A stretch of DNA of 64,000 bases from Harmothoe impar (GCA_947462335.1 OX381718.1:40020976-40084975), one strand, 5' to 3'. Shown: positions 29,371 to 41,757, counted from the stretch's first letter. A program made the numbers and translations. The notes: generated by a model not told the origin, from the letters alone.

Positions 29371-30199
29371 TCGGCCTTAAAATTAGTTAAAGGCTTAACC
29401 CCCAGCGCCCTTATATATAGGGCTGAGTACCTGTCCCGAATCTACTCCGACTGTCGCTGTAGTGGTACCGAGATCTGCGCCTTTAAAGGGACTTTCTACT
29501 TGTCGCAGGATTACTGATGTTCTATTGACTTTTGCATATCACTCAGGATTATGTTAGTTTGATGTATTATCTAATAAAAAATCAAAAGAAATTGCCATGT
29601 CACCGTAATAATTTTCATGATATGGACATCTGAGCAAAAGGGTACCTTAACTATAGAAATGAATGGGAAAACAGCATTTTCACATTATCTGTCATGGATA
29701 ATCCCTTCTTCTATTGAGATTGCAACCAAACCTTGGGAATCTATAATGGACATCTATACAAACATTTTAGGACCAATAAAACAGGGGGTCATGGATGAAA
29801 TGAGAAAGGTATGAAATTTGGAAAAATAATTAATCGTTTGCCTTAACTATAGGATCCTATGGATGTCCTAGCAGTGAATATATGTGAACAATGGAGGTAT
29901 ACTGTCCAAATAGCAAATACAAATAGTTGATTTAGGGAAAGTGGTCTATGTAGGAATATGAATATTGCTTAAAGAACACTTTTCATGAGCTTCGATTTTT
30001 GCCACCAGGTGGCTTCTGTGTAGGAACTAGCAATTCCCTTTAAAGGGTTAGAACCACAGACTGGGAGCCAGCAGTGAAGGATGCCCAGACCATGCCGGCT
30101 GGTGCTGCCCCCTGTAGAGTAGAGCGGGTACTACAGGTACTACAGGTTAACCTTCACATCTCCAGTACGTGCAGGGAGACTGTTGTGGCTCCAGAGGGG
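29371..30199. other. Unassigned sequence
   Basis: No gene recognised. GGTGCTGCCCCCTGTAGAG near 30110 resembles a phrase near 22638. Confidence 0.4.
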
Positions 30200-30378
30200 T
30201 CAAAAGCGACCTGGCGACTTGGGCCGTTTTGGAGGCGACTTTCGACCTAATGCAATAATAAAAGTGACCTGGCGACTTTTAGACAAAATTGACAATACTT
30301 AAGGGGGTCCAAAAAAGCGACTTTGTGACCTAGTCCCTTAATTTCGGCGACTTTCCGACCTCAGGGGGGGGGGGGGAC
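30200..30378. repeat. Degenerate tandem GCGACCTGGCGACTTT
   Basis: GCGACCTGGCGACTT at about 30210, TGACCTGGCGACTTTTAGAC near 30273, then GCGACTTTGTGACC and GGCGACTTTCCGACC, ending in a 12-G run. Confidence 0.7.
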
Positions 30379-30815
30379 CCCTCTGCACCCCCACTGTTCT
30401 AGGGCCTTGCCATCCAGGACTCTTTGTTTTCACGCTGTTGCTGCTACATGGTTCTAGGATGACCTAGCTTGATCAGTGTATGTGTGCATCACTGAATCAG
30501 GTGGCGTGTGACCTTATTAGACGCATTGAGTATAGAGTCAATATGTTTTAGGGGCATGCCTAGTAATATGCGTGTGTAATTATTTTACTGTTGTTTTATT
30601 TGTTGTTACACATAGCCTCCATTCATTGCTTTCAGATGGTCTAATAAATAACCAAAAACTTGTGTTGTATTTATGTTTTCTATATTAGTTATACAGGTTT
30701 GATTTTTTCAAACAATACCGTTTATTTTTGTATATGTTTTTGCCTACAGATACCACGGATTATGCAGGGTGTTCTCTGAGACGTTAACTCAAGCTGGAGA
30801 GCTAATACAATGGGG

Positions 30816-31003
30816 TTCACACATTGTGTATATCGTATACCCTCACATAACCGAGGGCTAAATCAGATAGACTACACCTGGACACAGTTCTCCCAAATAC
30901 CCACTGCCCATTGGTCATCGACTTGGAGTATAACACCTCGTCTTGACCCTGTGGGGCAGTGGGTATATGGAAGAACCGTGTCCAGGTGTAGTCTATCTAA
31001 CAC
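30816..31003. repeat. Shared-tip hairpin 3 with conserved flank
   Basis: Outer arms AGATAGACTACACC / GGTGTAGTCTATCT, middle arms GGACACAGTTCT / AGAACCGTGTCC, inner arms ACCCACTGCCC / GGGCAGTGGGT. The loop holds GACTTGGAGTATAACACCTC then GTCT. The left flank ATATCGTATACCCTCACATA is also present, inverted, beside 52834-52969. Confidence 0.9.
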
Positions 31004-31443
31004 TTGAATCGAATGCAATATTTGGACCAAACTTGGACCCTCAAGTCTTGTTATTGGGCTATATTAATTACCGGTACTTAGCATGGGTTCGTTTATGGAC
31101 AAAACCCTCAGATTGGCTCCATGCACGTTGCCAACCATTATGAATTATGAATGACCAATGTCAATGAAATGTCCTTATTTCTGAAATATTTTCATTCAGC
31201 AGGTTGTATCTCCTTGGCATACTGTAGTAGATACAGTGTTTCATATAAACCTTGAAGATAGAATTTACGAAAAGGTAGAACAATGGTATTGCTGAAGGGC
31301 AACAAGGCAAGGACTTGGGACTCTACACAACAATGGTGGTCAAGCTCATGTGACCAAAGCAAAAAGATGAGAGCAATGTCTATTCCTGACCACCGTGTTT
31401 TGGTGACACTCACTGACAGTGTGTAGGGTGGACACTGGTCGGC

Positions 31444-31471
<28 letters not shown>
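31444..31471. repeat. 28-base G homopolymer
   Basis: The longest of more than twenty G or C runs of nine or more in the window. Length is probably uncertain in the assembly. Confidence 0.9.
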
Positions 31472-31475
<4 letters not shown>

Positions 31476-32086
31476 TGACTACAGTCACCTGACTACTACA
31501 GAGGGGGTCAGTGTTAAAGAGAGTCACCTGTCTGATATAGGTATGAGTCATAGTACACCCAGTAGTGTACCCATATGGTGCAACATACATCACCCATATG
31601 CTGCAAGGTGTAGCATTCACTATCATGATCAATGATAGACCTTGGGAAAAAGGCTTAAATATGATATTAGATGCATACTTTAGAAACTACCGGTATGTTC
31701 TTATACATTGGACATTTATTTCTCTTACAAAGGGGCAACAACATGTATTGCTCCCTTAATTCATATTATCCTTAAAAAGGGCCTATAATTTGAAAACTGG
31801 AGATTAAAATACAACACCATACATAGTCTATCACCATACCTTAAATATTGCCAACTCAAAATAACTCAAGATGTATGCTTGAACTCGTACTACACATGTA
31901 CTTGTATTGAGTTGCATTCAATGTTAAGTACCTAGGTACTTAGTACTAGAAATCGCATTCACCCCCCCCCCCCCACATATTGAAAACAATGTGGCTGTGT
32001 CACATGGGTGGGTGATGACATTGAATTTTCTCAATTTCCCATCGTAAAACAAAACAAAACAAGAGAATTAATAGAAAGGCTAACTC
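31472..32086. other. Unassigned sequence
   Basis: No gene recognised; C-run near 31963-31975. Confidence 0.4.
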
Positions 32087-32215
32087 CTTGGGTGCCCTTT
32101 TCATTGTTTTTCACTTGTTGAACCGAGCCTGGGGTCAGATGACACTCGGCCTATGTCCTGATATGTTCTGGCCCTGGTTCAACTCGTAAAGAACCATGAA
32201 AAGGGAATCCATGGG
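32087..32215. repeat. Shared-tip hairpin 4
   Basis: Tip ACTCGGCCTATGTCCTGAT. Outer arms TTTTTCACTTGTTGAACC / GGTTCAACTCGTAAAGAA share the TTGTTGAA/TTCAACTCGT block with hairpin 1. The middle arms (GAGCCTGGGGTCAGA / TTCTGGCCCTGG) differ from it. Confidence 0.75.
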
Positions 32216-34157
32216 CATTTGCCATTGTTTATGCACTCCCTTATCCAGTATATAGTCTCTGGTGGCTAGAAAGCAGTTTTTAAATTTTTTTTACCTTTGG
32301 CCATTTTCACACCTTAAAAAACAATTATCATAAAACTGCTTCAAATCCCAATAAAAACAAAGCAAAGCTATCTGTCAGGTGACATTAACCCACTTGTTGG
32401 TCAAACAGGTGACTGCCAGTACACAAAATTATATAAGCCAATCTGGGGAGCAGGATTGTATCTCTGTTATTGGAATCAGAACACCTCCAAGGACACCTAG
32501 AACTGTCCTACCTCATAGACCTTGCCTCCCCTCCCATCACAGCTGTCACCAGCAATTTTAATGATACTGCGAAATGTTAAAACCAGCACAAACACTGCCT
32601 GGAACCATCAACAAGCTGACCCTCCTGACCGATGAATGCCAAGAACCCCCACCCCCTCCCCTCTTATACTTACCAACCCCTCATCTAAAGACCCCAGCAC
32701 TCCATCAATTGTGTCCCTAGAAGAGCTCCCAGTTCTAGGACTAAGGAGCTATAAGGAGGCAGTCTAGAGGCTGAGTGGGTGAGAGGAGGGGGGGGGGGGT
32801 TACAAGGATCTATTATACCAGTGTAAGGCCCCCTGCTCCCCAGAACCCAGCAGACGTCGCCTCCAGCAGCCCTACCAGCCCGGCTTCCAGGAAGCTTCCA
32901 GGAACTCCAGCACCTACTGAACCGGTGCTGAGTGGCTGGGGATGATGTGAGGGCATTTTGAGGCTCATTGGTGATCAGAAGGCATTTCTGCAGGATTCAA
33001 ACCTCCACAGGGGCATCACTCTCCCAGCATAGTCCTAGTCTGAAGTGAAAACCAACTGCATTTAACGGAAATACATCATCCAGCGGTGGATAAAGATGGC
33101 CGTATCCATACAGAGAGGTAATCTAGACCCGTGGCGCCCTCTCTCTACAGAATGGGGTGAGGGTGGCCCTTCAGTGCTGCCGCGACTACCGGTACCACTG
33201 ATGCTGCTGCTGAGAAGGGGAATCCCCCTCTCCATAGAAACCTATGTTTCCATGGTTACTGGTGGGGTGGTTATTTCCCTAGAAACCTGGCCTAGTTACC
33301 TGTAAACATGGCGCAGTGCCAGGAGGCGGCGGGTTGTGTGGGTGTGGGTGTGGTGGCGAGTATAGGGGGTTACTGGTAAGACCCTGTCTACTATGGGGAA
33401 GCCCTGGAGGAGGTATAGGCGGAGAAATACAGGGTACTGGAGGAGGTGAGGAGAGGGGGTAACAGAGGGGTTACTGGGTAAGTCCCAGTACACTGGAGGA
33501 GAAGCAGGTGATGAAGGTAGTGCTTACTGAGTGCATAACCCCTACTCCTCTCTCCAATCACAGCTCCTCCAGGGTGTCCTTACACTCTCCGGGCGGATGT
33601 TGCCTGCTGGGGTCGCTGTAACGTACTGAACGACCTGTACTTAGGAGCAGGTGGCATGGATGGTGCTTCATGCTTTGTTGTCATCTATTGCTTCTCGGCA
33701 TAGGACTATAACCATGGGGATTTATGGCGATTAAGATTATTTCCATGAACAATAGGACATTTCTAAATACTCTTCTTAGAATTCCACATTTTCATGGGAA
33801 CTAGATGTCTTTGTTTCATGACTTTATGCATACCATTTTAACATTTATTACTTTATTATCTGCACTAATGCCTTTTTCAGTGTCCTCCGATTTCAGGCGC
33901 CATTTATTATGTCCTTATCGTCCTCTTGATACAATATATCAGAGCTGGTAAGAGCCATGCTGGAATACATATCTGCCTCGATGTGTTTTTCATCCCCTTA
34001 CTTGCTCTTAAAAATGTCATGCTTCCCCTTTACACAAACTTATGATCTGTCCCCAGCCCCCCCCCCCACCTCATAGACACACACACCTGTCCATATGTGT
34101 ACGTACTGGAGGCGGGACAGTGGACATTGCCCCTTAGACATTGCCCCCTACTGTATA
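32216..34157. other. GC-rich interval without a confirmed gene
   Basis: This interval is richer in GC than its surroundings and has several splice-like sites (for example an acceptor CTCCAATCACAG at about 33562), but no chain of in-frame exons could be built. Runs of G near 32789 and C near 34057. It deserves transcript evidence before being called empty. Confidence 0.3.
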
Positions 34158-34316
34158 CAGTAGAACCTACTTACAACATGTAATACATGTACTTCGAATC
34201 CCTCACTTCCTCAGACAGAAAAAAACCTCGAACTGGCCTTGTAAATTCCATTATATTTGGACTCATTTCCTCGGACATTTTCCCTTGCATTTTCCAAATC
34301 CGAGGAAGTGAGGACT
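34156..34316. mobile_element. CAGTAGAACCT-ended fragment, pogo/Tigger-like end
   Basis: TA-CAGTAGAACCT at 34156 matches the usual terminal form of Tigger-type (Tc1/mariner superfamily) elements. CCTCACTTCCTC and GAGGAAGTGAGG form an inner inverted pair (34200, 34302). No transposase, so a short non-autonomous copy. Confidence 0.5.
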
Positions 34317-34497
34317 GACTCGCCGGTGCTGCATTGGTGCATCACACAAGAGTGTCTCACCCCCGTAGGGTTACTGGCATGATGCATGAATGCAGCTCTA
34401 GCTAGTAACTCTTACTCGCCAGGGCTGCATGCATTTATGCATTCATGACGACCAAGGGCATGATGCATTAAAGCATCATGCCGTCATTAAAGGGTTG
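34317..34497. repeat. THP palindrome copy 12
   Basis: Starts in hairpin 1 (GACTCGCCGGTGCTGC) and ends GCCGTCATTAAAGGGTTGAG. Confidence 0.8.
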
Positions 34498-36629
34498 AGG
34501 GAGGCATTGAGCACCACGAGTGGACACTAGTGGTCAGCATGGAGTGGTCAGTGTGTACCAAGGTAGGTGTAACCAGCCTGTTATCACCATAACACACTGA
34601 CCACTGCCTCCCTCTGACGTCAATACTCCCACACCCTCCCAGCCCAAGGGTCAGACACTTTGCTATCATAGCCATTAGCCATTGGTGGCTCAGTCAAAGT
34701 CAAAGTCAAAGTCGACACCCTGTCAAAGACGTTTCAACTGTTACAAACTCATGAGACTGAGCCTGGTATGTCATAGGATGTATCAACTACTGCACTTCCT
34801 CATTGCTGACTCTGCTAGACATCATAAAAGTATTGAAATTCAAGGATGAATGTGGCTTTTCTCAAAAAGGATTGAAATATTCAAAATTTGAATAGTGTTC
34901 CTGAAAAATTGAAATCTAGGAGAAACTTTTAGGACTTTCAATTCTGTAAATTATCAAAATTATTGCATAGATTAAAGATTTTCTTTTACAAATGTCGCTA
35001 GATAGGGCCAGGTTTAATACCCAAAGCAAATCAATTCTTTTTGGGGTAATCAGGGGCTATGTTAACAATGTGTGTGCACAGTGATGAAGACTATGGCCCT
35101 GGGGCGTGGGGGGGGGGGGGGGGAGGGGGGGGGGTTATATATGCATGAATATGCATCTCTCTGCGCTGTGAGGTGGGTGGTGGAGTGGTGATACTTGTCT
35201 GTGTTTGTGTGTTGTGAAGGTGTGGTGAGTTACAGGGCCCTATAATACCACTTATAACATTGTTTTAGAGCTAAGTAAACACTATCAGAGCTTTGTGGGT
35301 GGGATTAATATATACATGTTTGTCTGTTTGTTTGCCTAGAGGTTACTAACGTCTCTTAACTCTTCATAATGAAACTGGGTGATATTATCCCATGGTCCCA
35401 CACTCTTCTCGAAGAATAGGATTAAGTGTTGGAACACGAGAGAAACCTCCAACGTAAATGTGTACATAAACATCATGCTGGAAGCATCACAAGAGACATG
35501 AGAGATTAAATCCACATGGAGTTATTCTAAATATGCACCCCCCCCATCTATCCCCTGGATGAGTACATTCCTTCTGGAAGCTCTCGCATAGCTATTGAGT
35601 CAAGGAAATTCCATGGGGCCATATCAACATGAAATGAAAGCTGCAACTGTATTTCAAACATGACTTACCTCATGTGATCTTCTATACAGGCTTGGTTAGC
35701 TCATAGGTAGACTGAAAATTAATACGAAATAAAATCGTTATAAACCTCAAAAACACTGTGATTACAGGTCATATGGACAGCATAATGCACTTTGTGATAT
35801 GGAATTTTATACTATTTGATTCACAAATGCAGAATGATTATTTCTATCATTGCATATTATCTACAGTATTTCTTAAATGTATACATCGATGTGCTTTGAC
35901 CATGTCTTTAGCCCATACTTTGATGTTTAACGTACACGATGTACACACGTTAGCTACTTGCAACATGTTTAACGTACGGGAGTGGCAGTATAGTAACAGC
36001 GAAAACATTGGATAACCTACGTGGACTTATCACAGAAACTGGAAGAGTGGTGTGAACGAGGAATTTGGGGGAACTCGGTGATGTATCGGGTGTGTTCAGA
36101 GTCAGATGTAAATACGAGGAATGTCATAAAAAAACTCATGCTGATTATTTATTGCGTAGTAAGATATCATTCCTCCTAACCAGTAATATGATGTATATAC
36201 TACTGATCGTCTATGTAGTCGATGAGTTTGACCTTGAATCTATATCATTCATCATGAATCTAACGGTGTTTACAATCATTCTTGAAATGTCCTGGTACAC
36301 ATGATACTAGCTACAAACACTTAATCAGGCATATTGCTAGAACTGTAAACATACCCATTCCCATATGATCTATGCTGGACTTTGTGAAAACAGATGGGTA
36401 GGTGGGGGAGGGGGGTCTACATCTTGGAACTCTTACACCCCCCTTCCCACTATCCTCATTACACCCCTTGACCCCTCCCTACCCCGGACACAGAAGATCC
36501 GTGATTTGCACTCCCCTACCCCGCACTTATTGATTTCTTGTTTCCACTGACCGGTCGGTGCAGTGCCTATAGGCTATAGACTGACAGCACGCGACATGGT
36601 ACATTGGACGGCATGGTACCTACCGCGTG
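34498..36629. other. Unassigned intergenic sequence
   Basis: No gene recognised. AGTCAA is repeated four times near 34694; a 16-G plus 10-G tract at 35108-35134; a short frame at 36065 with one hydrophobic stretch has no other support. Confidence 0.4.
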
Positions 36630-36850
36630 AAGGGCCGCATGGTGCTTTGATGTGCAATGCCCTTTGTCGTCATGAATGCAGCCATGGTGAGTCTACTCGC
36701 CAGGGCTGCATTCATGTATCATGCCGATCCTCCGGGAGTGTATCAACCATGTATGGTCAGTGTGATTCACTCATACATGCAGCCTTGTCGGGGAGCCTCA
36801 CGACAAAGGGCATACTGCATCACTAAAACATGATGCGGCCCTTAAAGGAG
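36630..36850. repeat. THP palindrome copy 13, near full length
   Basis: AGGGCCGCATGGTGCTTTGA at the left end and ATGCGGCCCTTAAAGGAGG at the right. Confidence 0.85.
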
Positions 36851-37374
36851 GCCAGTACGGGGAACTCCCACCTCCCCAACAGCCCATAACTCATCTACAG
36901 TGGTCTCTACGACAAAGCCCTGGTCGTCGTGAGACTTATCTGTCCCTAGATGCACTTACTGAACCTTTTATTATGGGATCCAAGCCGGGATAACAAAACC
37001 AAGTCAAGAAAAATCTAAACGCACTGTACTTACTGCTCCAAGCGGATCTTGCTGGACTCCCCCAAGGGGTGAGTGACTGTAACTGGTAGCCATGACTCGG
37101 CTTGGAGGGCTGCATGACAAGTGAATGGGGGGGGGGGGGGCGTTTATCATTGGCGGGGGCTTGTGGAACTAATTAAGTGTCATTGGAGTAATGTGTCAGA
37201 GGTTGGATGAATCAGTCGTATGATGTTTTACTACATGATGTATTTATATAGCATCTTTGTCATCTCCCCTGGATGTCTTATTACATGTAGACACGCAGAC
37301 CCACACATGATATCTTATGTAAAGGTCACCATAACATCTTTTCTGTCATCAAATGTGTACTATATGGTACATGG

Positions 37375-37500
37375 GATGTTACTTAAAAAGGCATGGCTTT
37401 GTCCTACCTATCATTATAATGGTGCTAACTATAAGGCATCTGTCTTGTTACTTACAAAGGCATGGCTTTGTCCTACCTGTTATCATATGGTGCTAATACG
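37375..37500. repeat. Two-unit tandem GGCATGGCTTTGTCCTACCT
   Basis: TGTTACTTAMAAAGGCATGG, CTTTGTCCTACCT and ATGGTGCTAA occur in both 37378-37425 and 37447-37497. Confidence 0.85.
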
Positions 37501-37654
37501 ACTTTGGCTATTTAGATATGACCTTTAGGCCCCAGCTCGTCTCCTGATAGAGTGACCTTCTAGTGTCATTGAGGGGACAAAGGAATCACGACATGAGGTA
37601 GACCTACACGACGCACTAAGCATCTACTGCCAAAGTGTCCTTTCTGCAGGCTAT

Positions 37655-37883
37655 AGGGTACGTTCACCATGAGTTGGACACTAGCTTGAGTCGGACACTT
37701 GCAGCTGTGGTTATCCAACCTGTACAAAGACCTTTATAATTGTTGTTTGATGGTACATGCACGTATGAAGAGTTTTATAAGTACACTGTATACACTAGGT
37801 CCAAGGATATGGAGGATAAAAACTACAAATTCAGGTGACACACTCAAGGTTATAGTGTTCGACTCACGTGGTGGTTCTACCAT
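37655..37883. mobile_element. GGGTASRTTC..GAGTTGGACAC element, copy 1
   Basis: GGTACGTTCACCATGAGTTG at the left pairs with CGACTCACGTGGTGGTTCTA plus CC at the right, continuing into GACACTAGCTTGAGT / ACTCAAGGTTATAGTGT. It is the same family as 63442-63640. It abuts a THP copy. Confidence 0.75.
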
Positions 37884-37886
37884 GGA

Positions 37887-38126
37887 CCTTTAAATGCTGC
37901 ATTGTACATTACTGCATTATGCCCTTTGTCATCATGATGCACAAATTCAGCCCTGGCGAGTAACTCGCCAGTGCTGCATTCAAGCATCATGATAGTGATA
38001 CACTCCCGATGGGTCGATATCATGTTTGTATGCAGCACTGGCGAGCTACTCACCAGGGCTACATCAATGCATCATAAGACCCAAAGTCATAGCACAATAA
38101 AGCACTATGCGGCCTTTAAAGGGCTA
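37887..38126. repeat. THP palindrome copy 14, near full length
   Basis: Hairpin 1 is almost perfect (GCCCTGGCGAGTAACTCGCC); the right end is ACTATGCGGCCTTTAAAGGG. Confidence 0.9.
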
Positions 38127-38439
38127 GCTGGAGGCCACCTGTCCTCTATACCACAACCAAAGTGACCTTTGTGGCAGGCCGTGTACACCTTGTGGGCCCC
38201 ATGACCCTACACTATACGGACTAAGACCTGGCTGGCTGCCAAACAGCTGGTAATGTTGTTTTGTACAGCTATTGATGAGATTTCTTAGAGCCTTCAGGGA
38301 TACATCCTGTCTGTTACATTAACTATACAGTAGTCACTGATGGTCAATTAGGTCTCTGCAATTGTTATACATGCACTAGTACTTGGCGGTGGACCATGGT
38401 GTGAAGGAAATGTTTTTAAGAATAGTTTAATACCCAATC

Positions 38440-38850
38440 CTATGGGTATAGACCCCTAAAATCGACATGGCGACATGGGCCTTTCTTAAAATCGACATGG
38501 CGACATGGGCATTTCCTAAAATCGACATGGGACATGGCCAGTTAAGTGACATGTGACATGGGCATTTCTTAAAATGGACATGTGACATAGGGCTTAGTGA
38601 CATGGAAAATGAATCTCATAGAGTAAGGTAGGCTGCAAAAACCAATCCTCAAATTTGGTCACTGTGGGTTTTTAAGTTCAAACATTTTCCTGGGGCCTGC
38701 GGCCCCAAGACCCCTATTTCCAACGGTCTATATGCCCCTAAATTACTTTCGTTAGTGACACTAGTGACATGGCTTTTTCCTGAATGACATTTGACATGGC
38801 CATTTCTTAAAATCGACATGCGACATGGGGACCCCCCCCCCCCCCATCTA
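38440..38850. repeat. Array of AAAATCGACATGGCGACATG words
   Basis: TTCTTAAAATCGACATGGCG recurs with variants at about 38456, 38484, 38516 and 38808. It is the reverse-orientation relative of 19600-20470 and includes the same GGGGACCCCCC-type junction. Confidence 0.8.
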
Positions 38851-39059
38851 CCCCCCCCCCCCCCAATCCTCTCGATATATCAGCAAAAGGCCGATCCCAA
38901 ATCTTTCAAAATGTCCCTATCTTAAGGTATTGAAAAATGTGCATTGTAATCTGACGATCAGTTACGATTAGAGAAAAAAAATCCGACCTACCTAGCCTAG
39001 ATATTCTGCCCATCTATCAAAGCTGAAGGTGCAGGGGTGAAAGTGACCAAGCTCAAAAA

Positions 39060-39185
39060 AGAGAATTGAAATGTTCAAATCAAGGCCCCCGAATAAAGTT
39101 CCTCTATAGTTAAGTGCAGGTCTTTGAGACATAAAAAAACACCTTGAAATCAGGGAAAACTTGAAGACGTTCATCCCTGCATCAC
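39060..39185. repeat. Dispersed repeat (GTTAAGTACAAGTCTTGGCG type), copy 3
   Basis: CTCTATAGTTAAGTGCAGGT, GACATAAAAAAACACC and TTCATCCCTGCATCACG, as in SSUH2 introns 10 and 11. Confidence 0.75.
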
Positions 39186-39585
39186 GTATCTATAGGTCCT
39201 TGTGGTGTATCGTGTCAATGGAATACTGAGTAGTACTGAGTAGGGTGAGTGATGAGTGGTAGGGTGACATGCTGAGGGTGAGCAGGGTAGTGTGGTGAGG
39301 AGGGATGAGTAGTACCGTAGGCCGTTACTCACCCCCTAACACGTTACATGTTACTCACTACCCCCACCATGGGGGAGTCATACACGTACAGCTACACACC
39401 GGGCTGACACACTGACACACTACCCCCCCCCCCCCCCCCACCCCCACACATACCTGAACAGCTGACTACTGTTTACATGTGTAGTTCTGGATAACACCAG
39501 TAGGGGACACCACTGTGGGCCTGCTGTGCTGTGCCACCACACTTGTTGCACATGTCTACATGTACATTTATACATGTACATTTAT

Positions 39586-39790
39586 ACCACAGTTGGCTGG
39601 GGGAACAAAATAAACTGCCTACAACTGTATACCACATACAAACCAATCAAAATCATATGGATATGTGTGAGTAGTTACATAAGTGTTATACACCTTGGCC
39701 AATGGTAATTATCCTCGGCTGGCACCTTGGCTTATAACACTTATACAGCAACTCACTTGTACCATATTTACTACGTATCCTGTGGGGGGT
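39586..39790. repeat. CTCACTTGTACCATATCTAC family, copy 2
   Basis: Same phrase order as 11215-11430; the most compact copy. Confidence 0.75.
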
Positions 39791-39885
39791 GGTATTTCAC
39801 AGCATACGTAGTAGATATGTATTGGGAGCTAGTCTTCTGCAGCATCAATTGATTTATATATACATGTGTCATCCGAGTATTATCC

Positions 39886-40055
39886 TCTTAAATGCCGAAT
39901 AATGCTCTCATGCATTTGATATGTCCTTTGTCATATTGATTCATGAATGCAACCCTGCATGGTAAGCAACTCGCCTGTACTGCATTCATGTGAGTTACTC
40001 GCCCATGTAGCAAGCTTGCATCATGTATTAAAGTATCATGTGGCCTTCAGGTTAA
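39886..40055. repeat. THP palindrome copy 15
   Basis: Diverged; CCTTTGTCATATTGATTCAT and CTGCATTCATGTGAGTTACT remain. Confidence 0.65.
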
Positions 40056-40827
40056 TTTATAACAGCTGCGTACATTGCCTTTATGATGATCATTAGATGG
40101 TAATAGGAAACACTGGGGCCTTGGGATGACATCTGTTGACTTGAGCCCACATTCACAGGAAATAACTTAGGAACTAAAAAAACACAAACTGGTTTCTCAT
40201 CACCAACTAAGTGCTGAAAAATATGACGAGGGAGACTTTTTTTTTCACTCCCAGGCTAAAATGTATAGGATATAGGATAATATATGCTTTCATCCCATTG
40301 CATTAATGGCAGTATAAGCTTTTAATTTGATAACAAATATGCCGGTCAGGTTATTGCCAATTATATTTTTAAAAACTTCTACCTGGTATACTAACAGTAT
40401 GGCGACTTTGAATAACATGTAGGTGTACGGTAGCAGTTTATAAAATACGCCATTACAAATGTGGAGTTCATATCGTTATCGAAAATAACGTACGTAATTT
40501 TTCCCATATAGATTGTGAGTAGATCCGGGTAACATGGCCAAAAAAGAATAGAGTAACAAGGTCGATTTATTTTTAATTCTGACTACATATTTTAAGGATG
40601 ATTTGGCACATTCTACAGATTTTTCTTTTTTTTTGTTAAACCTGAAAAATATTTCCCCCAAAAAGGTCTCAACAACTCAATGATATGACCAAAAATTAGG
40701 GTATAGGTCGGGTTTAATTGAACATATTTTCAGGCTTTATAGCTATACGGTAACGTTATCACAGCCTGGGAGAAGATGGATGGCTGCATTGAAGGACCAA
40801 GTGCTGCTATACCCTTGAAGGTCCCAG
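40056..40827. other. Unassigned sequence
   Basis: AT-rich; no gene or repeat recognised. Confidence 0.4.
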
Positions 40828-40878
40828 GTGTGTATGGGTGAGGGTCGGGGAGTGTATCCAGGGACGGCCCAGGGGTTA
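40828..40878. repeat. GGTGTGTATGGGTGAGGGTC duplication, copy A
   Basis: About 50 bp, also at 41708-41757 with four differences (TCCAGGGACGKCCCAGGGG). It may derive from a duplicated unit 880 bp long that has otherwise diverged. Confidence 0.75.
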
Positions 40879-40950
40879 TACTGAATCTCATTTACAATCT
40901 AGCTCATCCTGGCGAGGTCCCTGACTGTGAGGTCGCACTTGTCACTAGGC

Positions 40951-41249
40951 CAAATAAAAAAAAGAGTTTTGCTTCAGGTAACATGTGATGAAACTCTAGG
41001 GTCGGTAGGTCGGATTTTTTTTTTTTTTTAACTTCTTTAATATTTTTTACATAATCCTAAAATTGACCCAAAAAAGTATGAAAATGGGAAGATTTTTTTT
41101 CAAAACTTTTGAAAACCTAAAATCTACCCCCAAAAAGTGTAAAAATATAAAAATTTCTTCAAAATTGCATAAAAAAACGTAGGGTCGGCCTTGTTTACAT
41201 AGGGTCGGTCGGGTGACCTGAAACAAACCTTTTTTTTTATTGGCCCTAT
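40951..41249. mobile_element. GGCCAAAAAA..GTTTGTTTCAGG element, complete copy
   Basis: GGCCAAATAAAAAAAAGAG, then TTTTGCTTCAGGTAACATG, at the left; TGACCTGAAACAAACC, then a T-run and ATTGGCC, at the right. Inside each end is AGGGTCGGTAGGTCGG / AGGGTCGGTCGGGTG. The core is AT-rich. Non-coding. Confidence 0.75.
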
Positions 41250-41707
41250 CCGCCAATGACATAACCCGGGACATAACCGACATACCACGCATGCGTCTTA
41301 AATGAATTTCTATATACACACATGCTACATAATCGACAGTTGATATGCACACTTGATAGTATGATAACATGTAATTACCGCACTGTCTACTGTTATGGTC
41401 GAAAAGAGTTTGAACAATGAACACTGGAGTCGGATCTCCTCTGCAATAAACTGTGTGCTGGCTACATTATTCCATAGATACTGTACCACTGGTCTAAGAT
41501 TATTCTAACAAATTGAGCTTCATATAATATTTTACAATATAAACCAACACCAAGAGCTACGAACGCTCACACAAACCTGTAGTATGGACAACTACATTAC
41601 TGTATGTTATATCATATATATATACTGTCAATGTAACCAATCCATATATTTTTGATGGTGATGTATTTGAAAATCATTTATGAATAACTACACCTTTACA
41701 AACTCTG

Positions 41708-41757
41708 GGTGTGTATGGGTGAGGGTCGGGGAGTACGTCCAGGGACGTCCCAGGGGG
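41708..41757. repeat. GGTGTGTATGGGTGAGGGTC duplication, copy B
   Basis: Partner of 40828-40878. Confidence 0.75.

Noticed and set aside
32663..32770. Minus-strand exon ending at a GTAAGTATA donor
   Set aside because: All three frames contain stops between the nearest acceptor and the donor.
33541..33628. Candidate plus-strand terminal exon after CTCCAATCACAG
   Set aside because: Only about 22 open codons, no recognisable protein and no upstream exon in a matching phase.
36065..36304. 79-codon frame with a hydrophobic segment
   Set aside because: AT-rich sequence often yields such frames; no start context, splice sites or similarity seen.
40757..40830. Candidate plus-strand internal exon (CAG-acceptor, GTGTGT donor, 21 open codons)
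   Set aside because: No partner exons; the donor overlaps a repeated 50-mer, so it is likely chance.
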